Source: Mastigocoleus testarum BC008
GTDB lineage: Bacteria > Cyanobacteriota > Cyanobacteriia > Cyanobacteriales > Nostocaceae
Direction: 5' to 3'
Length of the DNA stretch: 64,000 nucleotides
Assembly: GCF_001456025.1 (NCBI RefSeq)
Contig: NZ_LMTZ01000092.1
Location: 1 to 64,000, forward strand
In this document: one piece after another, positions 48,757-56,457 of the stretch
Layout: the number at the start of each line of letters is the position of its first letter
Numbering within the stretch: the stretch's first letter is position 1
The notes under the pieces: model-generated
Databases searched by the model: none
What the model was told of the DNA's origin: nothing
Seen by the model: the letters and a program-made list of their open reading frames with translations, nothing else
Position numbers and translations under genes: made by a program

Positions 48757-49542
48757 GCAAATAGTTATTTTACGTTCTCAAGGTCTACTTTTTATATCAA
48801 CCAAAACCCATAAAACCTCACTCCCTTCCCATCACACTGACATGACGGGGTGAGTTTCGCATCTCTGTACACGAAAAATTCCTGCATATAAATATTTATT
48901 GAAATGATATTCCGCCAAATATCACTATATTAATTACTATTTCCCCCACACTGGCTTATTTTTTCTCTTAAACTAATATTTTCTATCACAGACGGATAAT
49001 ACTAAAAACAATAACTAAATCTAAACTTAGCTGATAATTTATAGTGACAATACACTAGTACTAAAATCCCTGTGAAAATGATTTTATCAAACTTTCATGA
49101 CAGAATTTAAATCGTGCGATTTCAGTTATTTAGAAGTACCAAATGTAGTCTAGGACTCTTGTATATAAAAGCTAAGAGCAATACATTGAATATCGGGTTA
49201 ACGGCTGGATGCATCTCGAGTAAAGTAAATTTGCTCGTGGTAGATAAATGTATGACTTATTGGTGCATAAGTTAATTATGGTCATACCTATTAATTATTG
49301 AAGAGACAAAAAACAATTGAAACCTATTTTTCATAGGTTATCTATTCAACTAATTCAAATAGTATTTGAAGTTGTAATTTGCTTTTACGCATATTTACAT
49401 TGAGAAAGTATCCTACTTGTTAATAGTAGGTTTATTTTAAGTTGGATATTGTTTTATTTTTGCCTTTTTGCTATTAGCCAATTTTATATAAATTGGTGCG
49501 ATTTTACGTTTACCAATCAAATCAACTCAAGGAGCAAATATT
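48757..49542. other. Gap between the two cysteine-tail genes
   Basis: 786 bases. The first ~45 bases (48766-48801, ttacgttctcaaggtc.ctttttatatcaa) repeat the 5' leader of P1 (48307-48342) at about 28 of 36 positions. This suggests an old tandem duplication whose coding part has gone. No intact gene. Confidence 0.5.
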
Positions 49543-49812
49543 ATGGATTCTACAGTTTTAGAAGAGTTCAAAAAAGAAATGCAACAGTTAATGGAAAAAG
49601 CCTTAAACCAACCTGAGTTTAATGAATGTTTTAAAAGATATGGACTATCTGACCAGGAAGTAGGTTTTCCGTTAGTACTTAACCTGGATAAAATAAGAGA
49701 AATAAATCAATCAGAACTAAAAGATAGTTTGCAGACAGTTATAGGTGAAGAACTTAAGTTATTTGGTTGTTGTTTAGTTAACGGGTGCATCAAGTGCAAT
49801 CCATGGTTTTAG
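49543..49812 (+). CDS. Small cysteine-tail protein (P2), paralog of P1 without signal
   Basis: 89 residues. It starts MDSTVLEEFKKEMQQLMEKAL, aligning with P1, shares LDKI at about residues 49-53 and ends LFGCCLVNGCIKCNPWF with four cysteines. No signal peptide. Good AAGGAG ribosome site before ATG. The long amphipathic first part plus a short Cys-rich end looks like leader plus core of a modified peptide, but no maturation enzyme is seen nearby. Function unknown. Confidence 0.65.
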   Translation: MDSTVLEEFKKEMQQLMEKALNQPEFNECFKRYGLSDQEVGFPLVLNLDKIREINQSELKDSLQTVIGEELKLFGCCLVNGCIKCNPWF

Positions 49813-50156
49813 ATAGTTTAATATATACACTCAAACGATCTAAATTATATCATTAAACACAGGTTTTTAATGGTATAAATCGAGTTTTGTTTTTTTAACA
49901 CAATGGGCTTATGCAACGAAGGTTTTTCATTTCGACAGTAACGCATTGTAGGGAAGCAATCATGGCATCTCGTAAGATTCGTAGCTAACACTCGTAATGA
50001 AGGAAATACGTTCATTGTGCGTAAGTCCCAAGTTTATTGAAACCTCTGCCATTTAAGGATTTAAGCTCTTTTAAACTACTAATTTACTATGTTCAGTCTA
50101 GAAGAGCCTCATTGTTTTGCTAATTCTACTTTCCTTACGAGGGTATAATATTTGAG
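49813..50156. other. Gap upstream of the FHA-type gene
   Basis: 344 bases; includes a diverged copy of the CATTGCGA/AAGCAATC repeat (49927-49965) and presumably the FHA gene promoter. No gene. Confidence 0.5.
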
Positions 50157-52418
50157 ATGAATACTCTTTGGTTCTGGTTTAAAGGATTAGGGATCATAAC
50201 AGTTGCTGCAATCACTTATTCTCCAAGTGATGCAATTGCACAAATTATCCCGGATACTAGTCTACCCAATAATTCTCGTGTGACACCACAAGGTAATAAC
50301 AGAATTATTGAAGGTGGAACCATTTCTGGAAGTAATCTATTCCACAGTTTTGAAGAATTTTCTGTACTTACTGGTGTGACAGCAAGCTTTCAAAATGCTG
50401 CAAATATTCAAAATATTATTACTCGAGTAACAGGAAAGTCTATTTCTAATATTGATGGTATTATCCGTAATAATGGCACAGCTAACTTATTTTTAATAAA
50501 TCCCAACGGTATTGTTTTTGGTCCTAATGCTTCTTTAAAGCTTGGTGGTTCATTTGTAGGAAGTACAGCCAGTAGTATTAAATTTGCTGATAATATAAAT
50601 TTTAGCGCTACAGAACCTGAAATTAGACCTTTGCTAACAGTAAAAGTTCCCATTGGTTTACAATTTGGAGCTACAGCTGCGCCTATCCACCATCAATCCC
50701 AAGCTAGTCTTAATGGCGCAACTAATACTTTTGGTCAAGCCGCTGGCTTACAGGTACCAACAGGCAAAACTTTAGCGCTTATAGGAGGTGATATCGTCCT
50801 AGAGGGCGGAAACTTAACAGCATCAGAAGGAAGAATTGAACTAGGAGCGGTCGCTGGAAACAGTTTTGTAAACCTAAATCCGACAAACCAAGGTTGGGTT
50901 TTAGGGTATGGAACTGTGCAAGGTTATCATGATATCCGACTAATCCGGCGAAATCTTAATAATTCTTCGGTTGGTTCTATTGTGGATACCAGTGGCGAAG
51001 GTGGAGGTAATATTCAGGTAAAAGGTAATTTAGTGGAAATAGCTGGTCATGAAGTATTTTTAAGAAATATAACAATTGGTACCAAAGATAGTGGACACTT
51101 AAAAATTGAGGCTAATAAATTAATCCTTCGAAATGGCGCAGGAGCAAATGCTTCTACTCAAGGAGAAGGCGAAGCGGGAAATTTAACTGTGAATGCTTCC
51201 GAGTCTGTACAAATAATTGGTAGCTTTAAAACTTCAAGGGGTAGTATCAGTCCCAGTACACTGAGTACAGGAGCTTTTGGTTCTGGAAATGCAGGTAATA
51301 TTACCATAAATACTGGTATTTTGCGTGTCCAAGAAGGCTCAGCAATCTTAGTAAACTCCAGCACAGCAACACCTGATTTTGTTACTCAAGGTATACAAGG
51401 TACAGGTAAAGGAGGAAACATAACTATAAACGCCTCAGAGTCTGTAGAGTTAATTGGAACCTCAAAATATAGTTCTTTTCCTAGCAGTTTGCTTACTTCA
51501 ACTCGAGGTTCTGGAAATGCTGGAAACTTGATAATAGCAACAAAAAAATTGATTGTTAGAGATAGGGCTCAAATCAATTTGAACAGTCAAACACCAGATC
51601 CTGATAATGTTATTTTAGGCGATATCGAAGCTTTTGGGGAAGCAGGTTCCTTAATAGTCGACGCTGACTCTATACTTTTGGACAACGGAAAAATCAGCGC
51701 TAACACCATAGGAGGCGGAGGAAATATCACCCTCAATTCACTCCTTTCAATCCTACGTAATAACAGTAGCATTACCACCAACGCTTCTGGAATAAATATC
51801 CCTGGTGGTAACATCACAATTAATGCTAAGAATGGTTTTATCATTGGCAGTGGAAATAGCGATATCAGAGCCGACTCTCTAAATTTTCGTGGTGGTAATA
51901 TCAGAATCTTCAACACCCAAGGTATATTTGGAATCGAACCCCGAGATGAGGAGAACTCAAATACCAGCGATATCACCGCAACAGGAGCAAATGAGCAGGA
52001 AAGTGGAAACATCACCATTGAAGACTCCGATGCAGAACCCGACCAAAATCTACTTAAAGTAAACGTCGATGTGGTTGATGCAAGCCAATTAATTAACCAG
52101 AATTTCTGTGCTCTCAGAGGTAAGAGTAATTTCACAATTACTGGAAAGGGCGGTTTACCACCTTCTCCTAACACCGTGTTAGATCGTCAAAACCTGTGGG
52201 AAGATTGGCGACTCAACCCAGTACCCAGGGAAACCTCGCAGCGTAAGGTTAAAGAAGAGAAAACAGAAAATAATATTATTGTTAGTGAAACCGTTAATAA
52301 ACCCGTTAATAAAATAGTCCAAGCCCAGAGAGCGATAATCAACGAAGCGGGAGAAGTCGTGCTTGTTGCTGATGCAGGGACACCGCCAATTTTTGGGAGT
52401 TCGGGGTCTTGTAAATAA
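50157..52418 (+). CDS. Secreted FHA/TPS-domain beta-helix protein
   Basis: 753 residues. Sec signal (about 1-30), then a filamentous haemagglutinin N-terminal (TPS) domain: QGNNRIIEGGTISGSNLFHSF-type start and the motif FLINPNGIVFGPNASLKLGGSF. A parallel beta-helix with GNAGNITI- and GAGNLT-type turns follows. The C-terminus has the cyanobacterial motif NFCALRGKSNFTITGKGGLPPSP. In the family, TPS proteins are exported through a TpsB porin; none is in this window. The next gene (TPR-CHAT) starts 105 bases downstream. Confidence 0.85.
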   Translation: MNTLWFWFKGLGIITVAAITYSPSDAIAQIIPDTSLPNNSRVTPQGNNRIIEGGTISGSNLFHSFEEFSVLTGVTASFQNAANIQNIITRVTGKSISNIDGIIRNNGTANLFLINPNGIVFGPNASLKLGGSFVGSTASSIKFADNINFSATEPEIRPLLTVKVPIGLQFGATAAPIHHQSQASLNGATNTFGQAAGLQVPTGKTLALIGGDIVLEGGNLTASEGRIELGAVAGNSFVNLNPTNQGWVLGYGTVQGYHDIRLIRRNLNNSSVGSIVDTSGEGGGNIQVKGNLVEIAGHEVFLRNITIGTKDSGHLKIEANKLILRNGAGANASTQGEGEAGNLTVNASESVQIIGSFKTSRGSISPSTLSTGAFGSGNAGNITINTGILRVQEGSAILVNSSTATPDFVTQGIQGTGKGGNITINASESVELIGTSKYSSFPSSLLTSTRGSGNAGNLIIATKKLIVRDRAQINLNSQTPDPDNVILGDIEAFGEAGSLIVDADSILLDNGKISANTIGGGGNITLNSLLSILRNNSSITTNASGINIPGGNITINAKNGFIIGSGNSDIRADSLNFRGGNIRIFNTQGIFGIEPRDEENSNTSDITATGANEQESGNITIEDSDAEPDQNLLKVNVDVVDASQLINQNFCALRGKSNFTITGKGGLPPSPNTVLDRQNLWEDWRLNPVPRETSQRKVKEEKTENNIIVSETVNKPVNKIVQAQRAIINEAGEVVLVADAGTPPIFGSSGSCK

Positions 52419-52439
52419 TTCGTAATTCGTAGTGAGACG

Positions 52440-52523
52440 CGTCCTGACGGACGAACGTAGTTCGTAATTGATATGTGTTCAGCAGATAACTCATAATATG
52501 GTTCGTAGTTGCGCTTCAGCGCT
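52440..52523. repeat. TTCGTAGTT/AGCGC repeat over the CHAT start region
   Basis: TTCGTAATT and TTCGTAGTT direct repeats, with a GCGC-TTCA-GCGC hairpin (52511-52522) directly before ATG 52524, where a ribosome binding site would sit. Confidence 0.6.
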
Positions 52524-55304
52524 ATGGTTAGAACCTGGACTTTTAGATTAAAAGCTTTTCTGTTAGTTTTATTGGGATTATTTTTTAGTTTGGGTATCGA
52601 CATGATACCTGCAAATTCCCAAATAACTTCTTCCTCCGAACATACAAACCTCGTACAACAAACAGAATTAACAGCAAACCCAGAACAATTACTGCAACAG
52701 GGAAAAAATTTCTATCAGTCAGGAAAATTTCCCCTCGCTGCAAAATTATTAACGCAAGCAGCAAATATCTATCAATCCCAAGGAGATATTTTAAATCAAG
52801 TTTTGGCGTTGAACTATCTTTCCTTAACCCAGCAAAAACAGGGAAATTCAACCCAAGCAACTGAGATTGTGAAAAATAGCTTTAACTTGCTCAATGGTTT
52901 AAAGCTTAATTCCGATCCCGCAAAAAAGATTAAATTAGCTTTGACTGCTTTGACTCTTAATACCCAAGGAAATCTGCAATTAAATCAGGGAAATGCAGAA
53001 GAAGCGATTGAATCTTGGAAACAAGCCGCTAAAATCTACGGTGAAGTTAATGATGAAGTCGGTAAGATTAGGAGCCAAATCAACGAAATAGCAGCATTAC
53101 AAAGCTTAGGTTTTTATCGACGATCGCAAAAAATATTCGACCAAATCCAACAAAATTTACATAAAAAACAAAACAAACCTGAAATTCAAATTGCAGGTTT
53201 GCGTAGTTTAGGTGATGTTAAACGTGCAAATGGAGATTTAGAGGACTCCCAAGAACTATTAGAACAAAGTTTGGGAGTAGCTCGAAAATTAGGATCCCCC
53301 GAACAAGAAAGCGCAACTTTATTGAGTTTAGGTAATACAGAATTCTTTCTTGGAAGAAGGAGTCAGTTGAGAAATACTGTAAATGGAGATAACCCTTCGC
53401 CCTTTAATTGTGGCGGAATTACCAAAAAGCCTCAAACTAAAAACTCTAAAGCTATAAATTATTATCGAAAGTCAGCTAAGTCTTACCAAAAAAGTGCCAG
53501 TAAATCAACTTCAAAACTCAGCGAAGTACAGGCAAAATTAAATTATTTGAGGGCTTTACTAGAGCTACAGCAACAACCAAAAGCAGAAGAATTGCGATCG
53601 CTACAAACAGAAGTTGATAGTTTAAACCCCAGCCCAAGTGCAGTTTACGCTAAGGTGAATTTTGCCCAAAGCCTAGTATGTTTTGCAGAGCAAGAAAACC
53701 CCAACCAGGAAAATACTCAGCCAGATCTGGAAAATATTGCTCGATTGCTAACAAAAGCAATGAAACAAGCCAAGGAACTTGGAGATGCTCGTTCTATATC
53801 CTACGCTTTAGGGAATATCGCTCGAGTATATGAATACAATAAACAATGGGAAATTGCCCGTGAATATACAGAATCAGCCCTTAGTTTTGCTCAGAGTATC
53901 AATGCGTCAGATATTAAATATCAGTGGGAATGGCAATTAGGAAGGATACTTTTGAAGCAAGGAGATTCACAGGGAGCGATCAAAGCTTATACCCTAGCGA
54001 TAGAATCCCTCCAATCCTTACGCAGCGATTTAATAGCCCTGAATCTGGATACTCAGTTTGATTTTCGGGATGAGGTAGAACCGGTATATCGACAGCTAGT
54101 AAGCTTACTTTTACAACCTTCTACATCTTCAAAAGATATTAGTTCGGTCAAAGAAATCAGTCAAAAAAACTTAAAGCAAGCCCGCGACGTCATTGAAGCA
54201 TTGCAATTAGCTCAAATTGATAACTTTTTTCAGGATGCTTGTTCCATTGCTGAACCGAAAAGAATTGATCAAATCGTAGATAATGGGAAAATCCCCACAG
54301 CAGTCATCTACCCGATTATTTTGCCCGATCGCATCGAAATAATTGTTAAATTATCCCGTGTTAAAGAACTTCGCCATTACACAACCAACCAACCACAAAC
54401 AGAGGTCGAATATACCCTGAATTTACTGCGTCAAAAATTACAACAACGCTATACCTTTCGCGATCGCGAGCAAATTTCCCAAGAAGTATACAACTGGTTA
54501 ATCGAACCAATAGAAAAAGACTTACAAAAAAATCAGATTAAAAATTTAGTATTTGTCTTGGATGGTTTATTGCGTAATATCCCCATGGCGGCTTTGTATG
54601 ATGGAGAACACTATCTCATAGAAAAATATAGCCTTGCTTTAGCCCCTGGTTTGCAATTGGTAGCACCTTCCCAGGAAAACAAAAAACTTCAAGCTTTAAC
54701 CGGTGGAATTACAGAACCCCATCAAGGTTTTCGTGCTTTACCTCATGTCGCTAAAGAATTAGAGAAAATCCAATCTAAAATTCCCTCACAAAAACTTCTT
54801 AACGATTCATTTACCAATAAAAGCATCGAAAAACAGGTTACTTCTGTTTCCTATCCCATTTTTCATCTTGCAACCCATGGTAAATTCAGTTCCCAAGTTG
54901 AAGATACCTTTATTCTTACTTGGGATGGGAAAATTGATGCTAAAGAATTAAAAGAAGTGCTGCAAACTAGAGAGGAATCACAAGGAAAAAGATTTCGTAA
55001 ACTTAATCCAATTGAACTGCTCGTCCTCAGTGCTTGTGAGACAGCAACGGGAGATAAACGAGCAGCTTTGGGGCTAGCGGGAATTGCAGTACGTTCGGGA
55101 GCACGTAGTACAGTTGCTTCCCTATGGCGAGTTGACGATGAATCGACCTCTATACTGATGGGAGAATTTTACCGGCAATTAGCCAAAAATCCAAACATCA
55201 GCAAAGCAGAAGCTTTAAGTGAAGCCCAAAAATTAGTTTTTCTAGAGCATAGGAAACACCCATATTTTTGGGCTCCATATGTTTTGGTAGGAAATTGGTT
55301 TTGA
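52524..55304 (+). CDS. TPR-CHAT protein (caspase-like peptidase fold)
   Basis: About 926 residues from ATG 52524 (a TTG at 52509 is upstream, but lies in a repeat). Signal peptide or N-terminal TM (FRLKAFLLVLLGLFFSLGI). TPR repeats lie about 50-500 (QLGRILLKQGDSQGAIKAYTLA). CHAT domain is about 620-926 with the dyad H785 (FHLATHGKFS) and C838 (LVLSACETATGDKRAALGLAG), ending GARSTVASLWRVDD and HPYFWAPYVLVGNWF. CHAT proteins are caspase/separase relatives, and this one is predicted to be catalytic and exported or membrane-bound. It follows the FHA gene closely. Confidence 0.9.
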   Translation: MVRTWTFRLKAFLLVLLGLFFSLGIDMIPANSQITSSSEHTNLVQQTELTANPEQLLQQGKNFYQSGKFPLAAKLLTQAANIYQSQGDILNQVLALNYLSLTQQKQGNSTQATEIVKNSFNLLNGLKLNSDPAKKIKLALTALTLNTQGNLQLNQGNAEEAIESWKQAAKIYGEVNDEVGKIRSQINEIAALQSLGFYRRSQKIFDQIQQNLHKKQNKPEIQIAGLRSLGDVKRANGDLEDSQELLEQSLGVARKLGSPEQESATLLSLGNTEFFLGRRSQLRNTVNGDNPSPFNCGGITKKPQTKNSKAINYYRKSAKSYQKSASKSTSKLSEVQAKLNYLRALLELQQQPKAEELRSLQTEVDSLNPSPSAVYAKVNFAQSLVCFAEQENPNQENTQPDLENIARLLTKAMKQAKELGDARSISYALGNIARVYEYNKQWEIAREYTESALSFAQSINASDIKYQWEWQLGRILLKQGDSQGAIKAYTLAIESLQSLRSDLIALNLDTQFDFRDEVEPVYRQLVSLLLQPSTSSKDISSVKEISQKNLKQARDVIEALQLAQIDNFFQDACSIAEPKRIDQIVDNGKIPTAVIYPIILPDRIEIIVKLSRVKELRHYTTNQPQTEVEYTLNLLRQKLQQRYTFRDREQISQEVYNWLIEPIEKDLQKNQIKNLVFVLDGLLRNIPMAALYDGEHYLIEKYSLALAPGLQLVAPSQENKKLQALTGGITEPHQGFRALPHVAKELEKIQSKIPSQKLLNDSFTNKSIEKQVTSVSYPIFHLATHGKFSSQVEDTFILTWDGKIDAKELKEVLQTREESQGKRFRKLNPIELLVLSACETATGDKRAALGLAGIAVRSGARSTVASLWRVDDESTSILMGEFYRQLAKNPNISKAEALSEAQKLVFLEHRKHPYFWAPYVLVGNWF

Positions 55305-55433
55305 CAGTTATCAGTTATCAGTTAACAGTTAACAGTTACCAGTTATCAGTTAACAGTTAACAGTTATCAGTTAACTGTTAACAGTTACCAATTAATCCTT
55401 ACTCATTACTCATTACTTCTTACTTTTTACTTG
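55305..55433. repeat. AGTTATC/AGTTAAC heptamer array
   Basis: About 12 units of AGTTATC, AGTTAAC and AGTTACC at 55308-55395, followed by a tactcattac repeat. It sits between the convergent CHAT and DUF928 genes. Confidence 0.9.
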
Positions 55434-56285
55434 TTACTTATTCCTAGTAATGTGTTTCGCATTGCTACAACAATCTTGAATTGGTTCATTAGCAATCTCA
55501 TCTAAGTCAACAGATTGTAATAAATCTTTCCAATAATTCAATATTGGGGTATCCTGTGGTTTATTACGACGAAGTTTAGCTAAAATCGTGATCGCATCTT
55601 GCCAAATACCTTCTCGAGCATAAATTTTTGCTTTTTGCTGTGGTGTAGCACCTTCCAATTCTTGTTTTAAATCTGGTTGTAGGGAGATCCTTTTAACAAA
55701 ACCCTCAATAGCTATATCCTCAGAAATACTTTGGGGATTGCAATCTACTAAAAAATACCAATGATAATACTTTCCGACTTCTAAAGGTTTTGCACTTTTG
55801 GAAAGCTCAATACCAATAGTCCCCGGTTTTTGAGGTACATCAACCCGAATTGGTTCTTTTATCATAGGATTATCATCTTCATCCAACAGCATGAACTTTA
55901 GAGAGTTGATTTGATTAGATGTATAAGGAACATAAAACCAAAAAGTTGGATATTCTAAAGTAGTTAATCCCAAAGCCGATTTTGAAGATGGATCTGCAAT
56001 TTCTTTGGGAACTGGAACTGGTTTTTTACCGATCTGCATCAATGGTGCTAAAGCTGTAAAATCGAGTTTAGTTGCAGGACATTCTTCACTACGAGTCCCT
56101 GCTCCTTTGCGGTCTTTTGGTGCGCCTCTATTTGCTGGTTTTTTGTTTAAAGTTGGTTCAATAAAACGGATTTTGCTGCTATTTGATTGATTAGAATATG
56201 CTGGCGTTCGCGTGAGATTAATAATTGTCACAGCGAGCAAGCAAGGAAGCAGCATCTGTAAAAAAGAAAGTCTAGTTTTAGTCAT
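55434..56285 (-). CDS. DUF928 protein
   Basis: 283 residues. Signal peptide (LLPCLLAVTIINLT), then the DUF928 family domain: NRGAPKDRKGAGTR near residue 55, PTFWFYVPYT, GKYYHWYFLVDC and a helical C-terminus. Family is cyanobacterial and of unknown function. It is often found next to CHAT/CHASE2 proteins, as here. It follows the CHAT-CHASE2 gene on the same strand by 172 bases, so could be cotranscribed. Confidence 0.88.
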   Translation of the reverse strand: MTKTRLSFLQMLLPCLLAVTIINLTRTPAYSNQSNSSKIRFIEPTLNKKPANRGAPKDRKGAGTRSEECPATKLDFTALAPLMQIGKKPVPVPKEIADPSSKSALGLTTLEYPTFWFYVPYTSNQINSLKFMLLDEDDNPMIKEPIRVDVPQKPGTIGIELSKSAKPLEVGKYYHWYFLVDCNPQSISEDIAIEGFVKRISLQPDLKQELEGATPQQKAKIYAREGIWQDAITILAKLRRNKPQDTPILNYWKDLLQSVDLDEIANEPIQDCCSNAKHITRNK

Positions 56286-56457
56286 TAGGGATTACACAAT
56301 GCAATAAAGAAAGTGCAATAAAAAAGTACAATAAATTAATTGCAATAAAGAAAGTGCAACAAAAATTAATTGCAATAAAGAAAGTGCAATAAAAATTAAT
56401 TGCAATAAAAATAGGGTCAACTGAACTTCTTGTGATGCTTACAAATCAATTTTTATA
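56286..56457. repeat. Tandem GCAATAAAGAAAGT repeat
   Basis: About three imperfect 33-base units (ttgcaataaagaaagtgcaa plus taaaaattaa) fill 56300-56410. Confidence 0.85.

Noticed and set aside
51587..52603. Long antisense frames (195 and 138 residues) opposite the FHA and CHAT genes
   Set aside because: They lie wholly opposite genes with clear domains, have no recognisable motif and no ribosome site.
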